From NCBI GenBank assembly GCA_963763135.1, contig CAVXNJ010000001.1, forward strand, positions 372,001 to 436,000: a stretch of DNA of 64,000 nt, in the 5' to 3' direction. Position numbers and translations under genes: made by a program. Under the pieces are notes generated by a model that worked only from the letters and a program-made list of their open reading frames with translations, was not told where the DNA came from and searched no databases. Origin of the DNA: JANMZO01 sp963763135. Lineage in GTDB: Bacteria; Actinomycetota; Acidimicrobiia; Acidimicrobiales; JANYDT01. Shown here piece after piece: positions 46,643-56,167 of the stretch (the first letter of the stretch is position 1; each line of letters opens with the position of its first letter).

Positions 46643-47014
46643 CTCGTTTCATCAAAACTCTTCTGTACCTCTGTTCGCGGACCCAGGTTTCGAGCACCGC
46701 GACGTCGGCTTCTTCAACAACACTGTCATACTGCGCGGGCTTTGGCCGATCCAAGGAGGCCTCGCTTCCAATGAAACACTGCCATACCCACGCACCGTGA
46801 TTCTTGAACGTTGCCGCTCAGCCCGCCGACAGAAGCGACAGCACGTTTGCGAACAACGGTGGTTCATTTCACTGATACCGCTGTATCGGCAACCGCATCG
46901 GAGAAATCAAGCCATTCGAACGAAAGGCAGCGTACCGGACTCGTGCCATCACCGAGAGCGCGACCTGAGAAGGTATGGCCCTTGACCTGCAAAACGGGGG
47001 TTTAGGCTGTTCGG
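46643..47014. other. Intergenic region without a recognised gene
   Basis: The spacer between the divergent phosphomannomutase and the giant membrane protein gene is about 370 bases. No convincing coding frame or structure was seen. Divergent promoters are expected but were not placed. Confidence 0.5.
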
Positions 47015-50000
47015 ATGCAAAGTGACGCGGCAACGAGCGACCACCCAGGGCGCACTGAAAGTGAACCGCCAGAGCCACACGACGCTGCCGAACCTGAAAC
47101 CTCACACCGTGGGATCGCAGACGCTGGTGACACTTTCGAAAATAGCGACCGCAGTCCTGCTGGGCAATTAGACCTACACAAACCGTCAGAACTTCCCGAT
47201 ACAAACTTCATGTCTTCAGTCGACACCCTGGAAAATGACGTCTCGCCTGGCGACGAGCCTGAAGTTGACGCCTTGGACCCCGGGGCGGCGGCAACTGACG
47301 TCGCGACCACGACCGACGTCGGGGACGCTGATTCCGCTCCATCGCAGATCCCGACGTCATCGGTGGCGCTGGAAAGCGATCAGACGCCGAAGCGACGCGG
47401 GCTCGACCGATTCAAGCCGCAACCGGGTTTCGACTGGGTCAGCTTCGCGGTTCTCGGACTCGGAACGCTCGTCCTCGTCTGGAAAATGCACGCGTTCAAG
47501 CTTCCCTCGCAAATCGCGATCGAGCGGGCCCAGGCGCGTGGAACGGCCGGACCCTCCGGCGGCATCATGCGGTTCCTCTCAGACTGGCTGCGTCCGTGGG
47601 CGTGGGGGCGTGGCGACCTGTTGAAAGACACGACTGCGACCGGTGGCGACATGGGCGCTCACGTCTGGACCGCCGACGTCATCAAGCGTGTGGTCCTCCC
47701 CCAGTGGCGCCTCACCGGATGGACGAACGAATGGTTCCGGGGCATGAAGGCACTCGGGTTCTACTTCCCACTGCCCACGCTGGTAATCGTCGTACTGAGC
47801 AAGATCATCCCGTACAACATCGCCTTCAAACTCGTCACTGTTGCAGGCATCTTCACGCTTCCGAGCAGTGCGTGGCTGTCCGGCAAGGTCGCGGGTCTTC
47901 GACGCCCGATCCCGACGCTCATGGGTCTTGCGTCGTTCGCCTTCCTGTTCGGCCGCCACTACGACCTCTACATCTACGGTGGCAACATTCTCTCGACGAT
48001 GGCCGGCGAATTCTCGTTCTCCATCAGCGTCACCTTCGCGGTGCTGTTCCTGGGCCTGTTTGTACGCGTACTTAAGACCGGCGAAAAGCGTGGCCTCGCC
48101 GCGTTGTGTCTGGCGTGCACCGGCCTGTCCCACCTCCTCCCCACGATGTGGGTTCTCGTGACGGCGGTGCTGTTGTTGCTGGCGTACGGCGACGTGACCC
48201 AACTGCGGGCCAAGAACGGAAAATTGTTCGGTGGGGTCCTCGGCGTCGGTGGCATCGTCGCCGCGCTCATCGCTGCGGGTTACGACGTCAACTACGGGAT
48301 TGTGGCCTTCGGCTTTGTTCTGTTCGGGCTGGCCCTCTACGACGAAATCACCGGCGCATTCGGATTGCGCCAGTTCAGCGACGCAATCCTTGTGCTGAGT
48401 TGTGGCGCCGCTATCGCCGGCTTCTGGTTGCTTGCGTTCTTCGAAGATCTCCCGTTCACCAACGACATGGGTTGGGAGAAGTCGACTCGCTACATCGAGT
48501 TCCTTCTTCCGTTCTGGGCGAAGAAGCCACCGGCCGACTCGCAGATCATCGCCGTGGCTTCGATCCTGGCCGCAATAGGAGCGATCGCCGCCCTCTGGTC
48601 GCTGGCCTCCGCCATGCTCGTCCGAGCGAAACGGGGTCGCTACTGGCTGCCGAATTCCGGATCACTTTCCGTTATCGCTTCAGGATTCATTGCTCTCGTC
48701 GTCGGTCTCAGCCAGCACTCCAGCATTGCGTTGCTTCTCGGCGTCGTCGGTGGCTTTGCCCTCTCGTTCATGGCCATCGTGATCGTGTCGGAAGAATCCC
48801 GTTGGCAGCAGGCCGTTCTGATCCTCGTCACCGGTGTGTCCTGTGCCGCCGCGATCTTGAAGTGGGGATCACCGATCTGGTCGATCTTCGCTGCCGCGGC
48901 GATGATCATCATGCTGTTGGTCCTCGCCGGCATAAACCAGCTTCGCTACGAACGCTGGGGTGTCGCGCTCACGTGCACCATCGCCGTGGCTGCCTCACTG
49001 TTTACGCAATCACCGCAGTTCCGTCTTTGGAACGCTCGTGTACTCCCGTTCTGGTTCCTTTCGATTCTGCTGCTCGCCGCATTCGGTGCAGTGAAGGCCG
49101 TCGAGATCGTCCGCACCGGGCTCAGTTGGTACGCCGCGCCGCGTCGGCACTTCGACCGGTCCGCCTCGTGGGGAATCGTCGGAGCGTCGATGGTCATGTT
49201 CGTTGCGATCGGTCTGCCGTTGAATCTGGTGCCGAAGAACACGCCGATTCCAAAGGTCCGCAATGGTCTTATCGGCGCCCAGTTGGCGAAGAACACGACC
49301 GACTCGAACCCCGCCACGGGATGGGCGGCGTATAACTTCAAGGGCTACGAAGGTCAAGCGGGCTGGACCGAGTACCGGGCACTCATGGACGAAGCCAACC
49401 GGGTCGGAAAGACCTACGGTTGCGGGACCGCGGTCTACGAGTACGACGACGCCAAGCTCAGTTCGTTCGGCACTCCCCTGGCGCCAATGCTTCTGCCCTA
49501 CTGGACCAAGGGGTGCATGGGGTCGATGGAGGGCGTGTACTTCGAGTCGTCGGCCACCGCTCCGTACCACTGGCTCACCGCTGCTCTGATCACCGCTCCG
49601 GCAACCAACAACGACGACGGGTCGAAGAAATACTCAGGACCGTCGAACCCGCAGCGTGACCTTCCGTACCAGAGCTTCGACCTCGCCCGAGGTGTCGCCA
49701 AGATGGAAGCGATCGGGATCAAGTACTACCTCGCAATCACTGATCTGGCCAAACAAACCGCCGATACCCTGCCGTCGTTGAAGAAGGTTGGGACCTCCGG
49801 GGTATTCGCATTCTACGAACTCGTCAACGCGGCCACGGTGGCCCCGTTGACGGAGGAGCCCGTCGTCGTGACCGGTATCGATCAGGACCAGTACGGCGGA
49901 TGGCTCGACGTCGACATGGACCGTTACAACAACCCGATGGCGTTCGAAATCGGCAAGCCCCAGTCCGAGCAGGATCAGCGGACCGCTCGCTACCCTCTCA

Positions 50001-50773
50001 CGGTCGCATGGTCAGGACCGAAGTCGTGGCAACGCATGAAGGCCGAAGTGAACAAACCGAAGGGCGTTCGAACGTTCGGCACCGGTGTCGCCATTTCGCA
50101 AACCACGTCGAAACCACTCCCCCCGGTCGTGGTCTCGAACATCGTCGAGAAAGAAACCGATATTTCCTTCACGGTCGACAAGGTCGGCGTACCGGTCGTC
50201 GTACGAGCTTCGTACTTCCCGAACTGGTCGGTCGAAGGGGCCAAGGGTCCGTATCGCATCATGCCGAACCTCATGGTGGTCATACCCACCTCGAAGAACG
50301 TGAAGCTGCACTGGGGCTTCAGCCGCGCCGACATCCTCGGCTACCCGGCGAGCGTCGCGGGCCTCGGCGGCGCGTTCCTCCTCCACCGTCGCACCCGCCG
50401 GCGAAAGTTCTATGCGGATCTTCCGCTCGCCAACGACATCGACACCAACGACATCGACAATGACGTGACCAACGATGTCAACACCAACGACATCGACATC
50501 GACACCGACGAGACCGATGCGACCTCGGCCGAGGTCGAAGCCCACGACGTGTTCAACTTCGACACCGACGCGACCGGCGGACAGGCAACGATCGAACAGG
50601 CAGCGATCGAACAGGCAACGAGCGAGGGTGCCGACCCGACCGGTGATTTCGGAGCGGCATCGGCCGATTCGGTGTTCAACGACGACCAATACGGCGACGC
50701 CGCGGTCGTGGCCGAACCGGGGCAGGAGCCGCGGGGATCGGGATCAACTCCAACCTGGCCCACGACGTCGTAG
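47015..50773 (+). CDS. PTPS-related giant membrane protein, paralogue 1
   Basis: A 1252-residue protein. Residues 1-125 are an acidic disordered cytoplasmic leader; about 14 helices span residues 140-750 with the family opening GGDMGAHVWTADVIKRVVLPQWRLTGWTNEWF and GFYFPLPTLVIVVLS. A large extracytoplasmic domain follows (GPSNPQRDLPYQSFDLARG, YWTKGCMGSMEGVYFE). The tail from about residue 1140 is Asn/Asp-rich. The Pfam name (6-pyruvoyl-tetrahydropterin synthase related) is historical and gives no activity. The topology suggests an envelope glycosyltransferase or polymer-modifying role, inferred. A paralogue follows 12 bases later. Confidence 0.75.
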   Translation: MQSDAATSDHPGRTESEPPEPHDAAEPETSHRGIADAGDTFENSDRSPAGQLDLHKPSELPDTNFMSSVDTLENDVSPGDEPEVDALDPGAAATDVATTTDVGDADSAPSQIPTSSVALESDQTPKRRGLDRFKPQPGFDWVSFAVLGLGTLVLVWKMHAFKLPSQIAIERAQARGTAGPSGGIMRFLSDWLRPWAWGRGDLLKDTTATGGDMGAHVWTADVIKRVVLPQWRLTGWTNEWFRGMKALGFYFPLPTLVIVVLSKIIPYNIAFKLVTVAGIFTLPSSAWLSGKVAGLRRPIPTLMGLASFAFLFGRHYDLYIYGGNILSTMAGEFSFSISVTFAVLFLGLFVRVLKTGEKRGLAALCLACTGLSHLLPTMWVLVTAVLLLLAYGDVTQLRAKNGKLFGGVLGVGGIVAALIAAGYDVNYGIVAFGFVLFGLALYDEITGAFGLRQFSDAILVLSCGAAIAGFWLLAFFEDLPFTNDMGWEKSTRYIEFLLPFWAKKPPADSQIIAVASILAAIGAIAALWSLASAMLVRAKRGRYWLPNSGSLSVIASGFIALVVGLSQHSSIALLLGVVGGFALSFMAIVIVSEESRWQQAVLILVTGVSCAAAILKWGSPIWSIFAAAAMIIMLLVLAGINQLRYERWGVALTCTIAVAASLFTQSPQFRLWNARVLPFWFLSILLLAAFGAVKAVEIVRTGLSWYAAPRRHFDRSASWGIVGASMVMFVAIGLPLNLVPKNTPIPKVRNGLIGAQLAKNTTDSNPATGWAAYNFKGYEGQAGWTEYRALMDEANRVGKTYGCGTAVYEYDDAKLSSFGTPLAPMLLPYWTKGCMGSMEGVYFESSATAPYHWLTAALITAPATNNDDGSKKYSGPSNPQRDLPYQSFDLARGVAKMEAIGIKYYLAITDLAKQTADTLPSLKKVGTSGVFAFYELVNAATVAPLTEEPVVVTGIDQDQYGGWLDVDMDRYNNPMAFEIGKPQSEQDQRTARYPLTVAWSGPKSWQRMKAEVNKPKGVRTFGTGVAISQTTSKPLPPVVVSNIVEKETDISFTVDKVGVPVVVRASYFPNWSVEGAKGPYRIMPNLMVVIPTSKNVKLHWGFSRADILGYPASVAGLGGAFLLHRRTRRRKFYADLPLANDIDTNDIDNDVTNDVNTNDIDIDTDETDATSAEVEAHDVFNFDTDATGGQATIEQAAIEQATSEGADPTGDFGAASADSVFNDDQYGDAAVVAEPGQEPRGSGSTPTWPTTS

Positions 50774-50785
50774 CCCGTCGCTCAC

Positions 50786-53394
50786 ATGGCCCGACAAATC
50801 CGGAGAATAGGCGCGAGACAGGTCAACCTTGGCCTTCTGGTGTTTTTGAGCATTGCTGTGGTGCTCAAACTCCGACTGGATTTGATACTCACCTCCACCA
50901 CACCGACCGGTGGCGACAACGCGGGCCACGTATGGACTGCTGACTACGTTCGCCGTGAGATGCTCCCCCACCTGCGATTGACCGGGTGGTCGAACGACTG
51001 GTTCGGTGGCGTTCCGGTCCTCGGGTTCTACTTCCCCCTCCCGAGCTGGATGATCGTTGCCCTGAGCTTTCTCATGCCCTATGAGATCGCGTACAAACTC
51101 GTCACGATCGTTGGCATTGCCACGCTCCCGCTCGCGTGCCATCGCCTCGGCAGCCGCGCCAGCCTCAACTCGACCCGTTCGCTCTTCCTCGGTCTGAGCG
51201 CATTTCCGTTTCTGTTCGCGAGACACTTCCGCATCCTCGGCGGCAACATTCTCTCGACCATGGCAGGCGAGTTCTCGTTCTCAATCGGGCTCACGCTCGT
51301 CGTGATTTACGCGGGGCTGTTGCTGACGGTTCTGCGAACCGGCCAGCGCCGGGCAGCGACCGCCGGTGTTCTCGCGCTCGCCGGCCTGAGCCACATCGTC
51401 CCCACCATCTTTGCCCTGGCCTTCACCATCGCGGCCACGTGCGTGGAACTCCGCCGGGATACGGCAAAGCGCCAACTGACCGACGTGGTCACGGTTGGCG
51501 TGGTCGGCGGTCTCTGCGCCGGATTCTGGTTACTCCCCTTCGCGAAGAACCTTCCCTATACGAACAGCATGGATTACGAGCGCTACACGCGTTTCATCAA
51601 GACGCTGTTTCCGTTCTTCTCCGACTCCTCGTCGCTGCAAACCCCGAAAGACGGCATGCTGGCGGCCTGCGCGGCACTCGTTCTCGCAGCGGTCGCGGTC
51701 GTTGTCGGTTGGATCCACCGAGACCGCTTCGTGATGATCCTCACGATCACCATGGCCATCATCGGCGTCGTGTTTCGTCTGTCGCCCCAGAGCGCGATGT
51801 GGAACATACGACTCCTGCCGCTGTGGTTCTTTTGCGCGTATCTGCTCGCCGGCCAAACGATCGGTGCCGTGGTCCACCGGATGTTCGTCCATCGCCTCAA
51901 CCCGACCTACCAAAACGACCAAAACGACCAAACGATCAACCCGATCAAAACGCCCAGACCGATCAACCGTTACAAACCGTTCAACCCCTCCAAACCGATC
52001 AAAACGGCCAGACCGATCAACCCCAACAGACCGGCCAGACCGATCAACCGTTACAAACCGTTCAACCCCTCCAAACCGACCGAACGAGGTTGCGTGACGC
52101 CGGCGGTCCCGCGTTGGTCGGCGCCGTCCTGTTCATCGCCGTGTGTGGCTGCGCCATGCAGATACTCCCTCCGTTTCTCCCGCTTCCCGTTGTCACCAAC
52201 ACCAAGACGGGCCTGGAATTTTCTCTCGGTCGCCTCGGTGACACCCAGGAATACCGGGTCGCCCCGAAACCGTTCGGGTGGGCGGCGAGCAACGCTCAGG
52301 GCGCACAGAAGAAATCCGGTTGGCCCGAGTACAACTCCCTCCTGAAAGCCCTGAAGCCTTTGCCGTGCGGACGCGCCCTGTGGGAGCCCGACAAGACATA
52401 CACCCGGTTTGGATCGGCCATGGTGCTCATGCAGCTGCCGTACTGGACCAAGTCCTGTATCCAGTCCAGTGAGGGGCTCTACTTCGAGGCCTCCGCCACC
52501 GCTCCGTTCCACTGGCTCACGACGTCGCTCGTGTCCCCGAAGCCTTCCAACCCTCAACGTCGCCTGCCGTACCAGAGCTTCGACCTCAACAAGGGCGTGG
52601 AACGGATGCGGCAACTTGGCATCCGGTACTACATCGCATATTCAGATGCCGCCAACAACGCAGCCCAGGCGATTCCGGCTCTCACTCGTGTCGCGAAAGC
52701 CGGGAAGTTCTCGGTGTACGAAATCGCCGGAAACTCCGTTGTCGCCGCTCTAGCTGAGGAACCAGTGGTCGTAACGGGTATCGGTCCCGGATTGAACACG
52801 GGCTTCATCGATGTCGGCATCGCGCAGTGGATAAACAGCGACGGCGCGTATCCCGCCACCATGGTTACCAGCGGGCCGGCCGACTGGATTCGCCGCAAAG
52901 CCACGATCAACCCGCCGAAATCGCTGACCAAGGCGCTCCCGAAGCGTGGGCTCGGGGTGTCATTGGCCCCCGCTCCAAGTGGCGGCAGCTCCCGCTCCCT
53001 CGCCCCGGTAACAGTTTCCAAGGTCGTCGTTGACCCGATGCGAGTGCGGTTCCACGTCGACCGTGTCGGGGTTCCGGTTCTCGTTCGGATTTCGTGGTTC
53101 CCGAACTGGGAAGTCGAAGGGGCCGCCGGCCCGTACCGGGCCATGCCCAACTACATGGTCGTGATCCCGACGCGCAACGACGTGACGCTGAACTACGGCA
53201 AAACGGGCGTCGACCACCTTGGAACGATCGCCAGCGTGGTTGGTGTTATCGGACTTATCGTCCTACGGAAGAAGAAGCGCCCAACTGTCGAGATTCCCGA
53301 TGAAGCACCCACCACAGTTTGGCCAGACCCCGAAGTGATCGAACTATCCGACGCAGAATCGGTGTACGAGCCGGTCGGGTCTCAACAATCTTGA
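50786..53394 (+). CDS. PTPS-related giant membrane protein, paralogue 2, frameshifted
   Basis: Two frames combine. The first covers the membrane part (GGDNAGHVWTADYVRREMLPHLRLTGWSNDWFGG), until TYQNDQNDQ near 51930; the second carries the extracytoplasmic domain (RLPYQSFDLNKGVERMRQLG, YWTKSCIQSSEGLYFE) to 53394. Restoring one A in the run at 51930-51932 gives a continuous Q-N-D/Q-T-D repeat linker and an 869-residue protein matching paralogue 1 without its acidic leader. Its last 140 bases overlap the convergent GT2 gene. A one-base sequencing error is the simplest explanation; a true mutation is possible. Confidence 0.75.
51954..52079 (+). repeat. 81-nt-period coding repeat in the linker
   Basis: CCAGACCGATCAACCGTTAC begins an identical 45-bp stretch at 51954-51998 and again at 52035-52079, 81 bases (27 codons) apart and in frame. 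The translated linker is Gln/Thr/Asp/Pro-rich (QTDQPLQTVQPLQTD twice). Confidence 0.9.
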
Positions 53395-54016
53395 CCCCGA
53401 TTTCGCCAGTGAGCAGACCCGCTCGTTCGGCCCGGAGAATCAGTTCGGTGTCGAACAGGTCGGTACCGAACACACAGTCTTCGCCGAGCTTTTGCACGTC
53501 TTCTCGCCGCATGGCCTTCATACCGTGAGTGTCTGACACCTTCAGCCCGAAGCCCACTCGCAGGATCGTGCTGAACACCCCGGTGACCAGCTGTCGGTAC
53601 CACACCCGGGTGTCATCGGCCGCTTCGCCGCGCTTTGACGCCACGATGATCGACGGCCCACCGACCTCGCTCATCCGGGCGACCGCCCGATCCGAGAACT
53701 CGAGATCGTAGAGGTCGACGTCGAAGTTGACGATGTACTCCCCCTTCGCCTCGAGTAGGCCGTGACGTAATGCCTTGCCGTAGTCGGGGGTCGAGACCGA
53801 GAGGGACCGCACCTCGGGGAACTCCAGCGCGAGGCGGTCGGCGACGGCTCGAGTTTGGTCCCGGGAGCCGTTTTCGACGACGAGAACTTCGAACGTCTCC
53901 CCTCGGTCGCGAAGCCCCCGGACCACATCGTTCACGGCCGTAGGGAGGAAAGCCTCTTCCTGATAGGCGGGAAAAATGATGCTCAGATGTACCGGAGGTC
54001 TGAGCTCGCTGGCCAT
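53255..54016 (-). CDS. GT2-family glycosyltransferase
   Basis: A 253-residue GT-A enzyme: SIIFPAYQEEAFLPTAV, VLVVENGSRDQTRAVAD, and the DXD-type FDVDLYDLEF. The C-terminal pattern VETRPARTPILRRIVRSLRGLAKLWW resembles dolichol-phosphate mannosyltransferase-like transferases. It transfers a sugar from a nucleotide donor to a lipid or polymer acceptor, unknown here. Its last 46 codons overlap the 3' end of the plus-strand membrane gene. Confidence 0.85.
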   Translation of the reverse strand: MASELRPPVHLSIIFPAYQEEAFLPTAVNDVVRGLRDRGETFEVLVVENGSRDQTRAVADRLALEFPEVRSLSVSTPDYGKALRHGLLEAKGEYIVNFDVDLYDLEFSDRAVARMSEVGGPSIIVASKRGEAADDTRVWYRQLVTGVFSTILRVGFGLKVSDTHGMKAMRREDVQKLGEDCVFGTDLFDTELILRAERAGLLTGEIGVKIVETRPARTPILRRIVRSLRGLAKLWWVLHRESRQLGASSSVGR

Positions 54017-54069
54017 AAGCCGAACATGCTAATCCGCCAAATGGCGGTACCGGTGTCGCCAAGCTGAAG

Positions 54070-54897
54070 TCAGGTGACGATCTCTACAGGAACACCCTGA
54101 GGAAGCATGTTGGCCAACTTGATGATCGTTGCGTTGCGCATACGGATACAACCATGCGACACGCCCTGGCCCAACAGCTTCGGCTGGTTGGTGCCGTGGA
54201 TGCCGATCTGCCCGTCGCCCCGGCCGAACGTCTGCAGAACGTTTGAATACGCTGACAGACCGAACGCCCACGGTCCGTAGGCCCCGTTCGGGTTTCGGGG
54301 TCGGGCGAGCTCGCGCATGTAGAACGATCCGAGTGGCGTCGGGTACTTCGGCGACCCCACGGCGACCGTGTCTTTCAGGACTTCAACGCCCGACTTGTAG
54401 AGCGTAAGGGTCTTGCCACTCACCGAGACCACTGCGGCGTAATCGTGTTGGTAAAGATTCACATCCTTGGCCTTCACATATCCCGTGCGTCCGTTCGGGC
54501 GCATCGGGAGCAGCACCTTGAAGCTGTCTCCCTGCTGGGCCAAGACGATGAAGACGTGGCGTCCGGAGAAGTTTGTCTTGTTGTTGAACTTGATGAACGG
54601 CTTCGTCGCCGTGGGACTGTCGTAGGCCGGCGTCACCGCTGCCTTGGCCGAGGCCACGATCGTGACGGCGGGAACCCTGATGCCACCGGGGACAGCGGCA
54701 GTCGGGAGGGTCGGGGTGGTCGGCGCTGGTGTGGTGGTGGCACCGGCCTGTGCGGCGACGGTGTTCTTCGCGCTCGCGAACTGGGTTGGAGCGAGCACCG
54801 TGACGCCCACAAGGCTCACCAGGCCGGCGACGCGACCGAATGCAGCAATGTGACCCTTGAAAGCGGTTCTTAGACTCGACAACATGTCCGTGTTCAT
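54070..54897 (-). CDS. L,D-transpeptidase (YkuD family)
   Basis: ATG 54897 (MNTDMLSSLRTAFKG) gives 275 residues with a signal peptide. An N-terminal Ala/Thr/Pro-rich stretch is followed by an SH3-like segment and the YkuD catalytic core with the motif HGTNQPKLLGQGVSHGCIRMRN (split here: HGTNQPK... and SHGCIRM), supplying His and Cys. It forms 3-3 crosslinks in peptidoglycan. A longer frame to 54999 has no supporting signal. Tandem with a second L,D-transpeptidase gene upstream. Confidence 0.9.
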   Translation of the reverse strand: MNTDMLSSLRTAFKGHIAAFGRVAGLVSLVGVTVLAPTQFASAKNTVAAQAGATTTPAPTTPTLPTAAVPGGIRVPAVTIVASAKAAVTPAYDSPTATKPFIKFNNKTNFSGRHVFIVLAQQGDSFKVLLPMRPNGRTGYVKAKDVNLYQHDYAAVVSVSGKTLTLYKSGVEVLKDTVAVGSPKYPTPLGSFYMRELARPRNPNGAYGPWAFGLSAYSNVLQTFGRGDGQIGIHGTNQPKLLGQGVSHGCIRMRNATIIKLANMLPQGVPVEIVT

Positions 54898-54985
54898 CGG
54901 TGATATCCCTATCAGACTAAAGGTGACCACTGCACTCAGTGATCCCGCCAACAAAGAGTCGTGTGAAATCACCCTGAGTGAGATT

Positions 54986-55927
54986 TCACGGTTGAACAAT
55001 AACCGGTGTTCCGAGAGGAAGAAACGAAACGAGTTTCGTTATTCCTGCGTTGCTCATACGAATACAACCATGTGAGATGTTACGGCCAAGCAGTTCGGGC
55101 TGGTTCGTTCCGTGAATGCCGATGACCCCGTCGCCGCCATTCCATTTCGTGAGTTGCTGGCTAAAGCCCGACAGACCATACGCGTACGGTCCGTAGATCC
55201 CGTCGGGATTGGGCGACTTCAGCAACTCCTTCAGGTAGTAGCGGCCGTTCGGGGTCGGGAGTTCGTCGGTTCCGACACCGATTTTCTCGGTGAGAGCGAT
55301 CTCTTTGCCCTTGTACACCGTCAGACGAAATGCCGACAGTTCCACAACGATCCTGTAGTTGTGGACGTACTTTTTCACCGAGGTCGGATCGACCCAGCCG
55401 GTGGAGCCGTTCGGCCGGATCGGAAGCAGCACCTTGTAACGGTTCGTGGTTTGCCCGTCGACGAGAAAGGTGAGCGGGGCGCCCGACGGCAACGGGTTGT
55501 TCAAGACGGTCTTGACGTCGTACCCGGTCGCTGTGTCCCAAACCGTGATCGTGGGAGAAAGCGCCTCGAGGACCGTACTTTCGTCGGCTGGCGCAGGAAC
55601 GTAGTCGTCGAGCAGTGATGGCCGCGGCAGGGTCGAGGCGGTCAGGCCAGCCGGCGTCTCGATAACGGCCGATGAGACCTGCGTCTGGACCAGCGTGGTG
55701 GCCGGAACCGCAGAATCCGACGGAAGTACGTTTGGGGTGGCGACGGTGGTGGTCGACGCTATCGCCGATGGTGACGAAGACCCCGAACCGGAGCAACCGG
55801 CGAGCGACGCACCAAGTGCTGCAAGCACGATCGCCGTCGTAGCAACTCGGTGAGCGAAGCCCCGTGTGCCGGGCCGTTGAAGCGAGATTCCGCGGTAATG
55901 ACGCGAGGGGGAAGAACTGGTCGTCAT
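54986..55927 (-). CDS. L,D-transpeptidase lipoprotein (YkuD family)
   Basis: ATG 55927 gives 313 residues. A lipobox LAGCSGS follows the signal peptide (TTAIVLAALGASLAGC), so it is probably a lipoprotein. The YkuD core has HGTNQPELLGRN and the catalytic SHGCIRMSN. The region before it (YDVKTVLNNPLPSGAPLTFL) is absent from the companion enzyme. The two enzymes share domain plan but are diverged, so an old duplication. The longer frame to 56071 is Arg-rich and unlikely. Confidence 0.9.
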   Translation of the reverse strand: MTTSSSPSRHYRGISLQRPGTRGFAHRVATTAIVLAALGASLAGCSGSGSSSPSAIASTTTVATPNVLPSDSAVPATTLVQTQVSSAVIETPAGLTASTLPRPSLLDDYVPAPADESTVLEALSPTITVWDTATGYDVKTVLNNPLPSGAPLTFLVDGQTTNRYKVLLPIRPNGSTGWVDPTSVKKYVHNYRIVVELSAFRLTVYKGKEIALTEKIGVGTDELPTPNGRYYLKELLKSPNPDGIYGPYAYGLSGFSQQLTKWNGGDGVIGIHGTNQPELLGRNISHGCIRMSNAGITKLVSFLPLGTPVIVQP

Positions 55928-56091
55928 GACGTAGAGCCTACTGGTCCGCGGCAGAATTCGGGACCTGCATGAGCGTTGTCGTGCTCCAGCTCTCAGAAAA
56001 CCATAAGGCGTGAGGAAGACGCCGCCGAACGACGTCGCCGTCGAGCTCGCATTTCCACGGTCGAGACGCACGGCGGATTCGAGACCAATGC

Positions 56092-56122
56092 AAAAAGGGC
56101 CCCCACCTAGGTGGGGGCCCTT
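56092..56122 (-). terminator. Rho-independent terminator of surface protein gene 1
   Basis: AAGGGCCCCCACC (56095-56107) and GGTGGGGGCCCTT (56110-56122) form a 13-bp stem with a two-base loop. On the minus strand the stem is followed by a T run (TTTTTG). It lies 45 bases after the stop at 56168. Confidence 0.92.
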
Positions 56123-56167
56123 CGTATTAGCTGACTTGCGTCAGGCTATGAAACGTCGTGAGACGGA

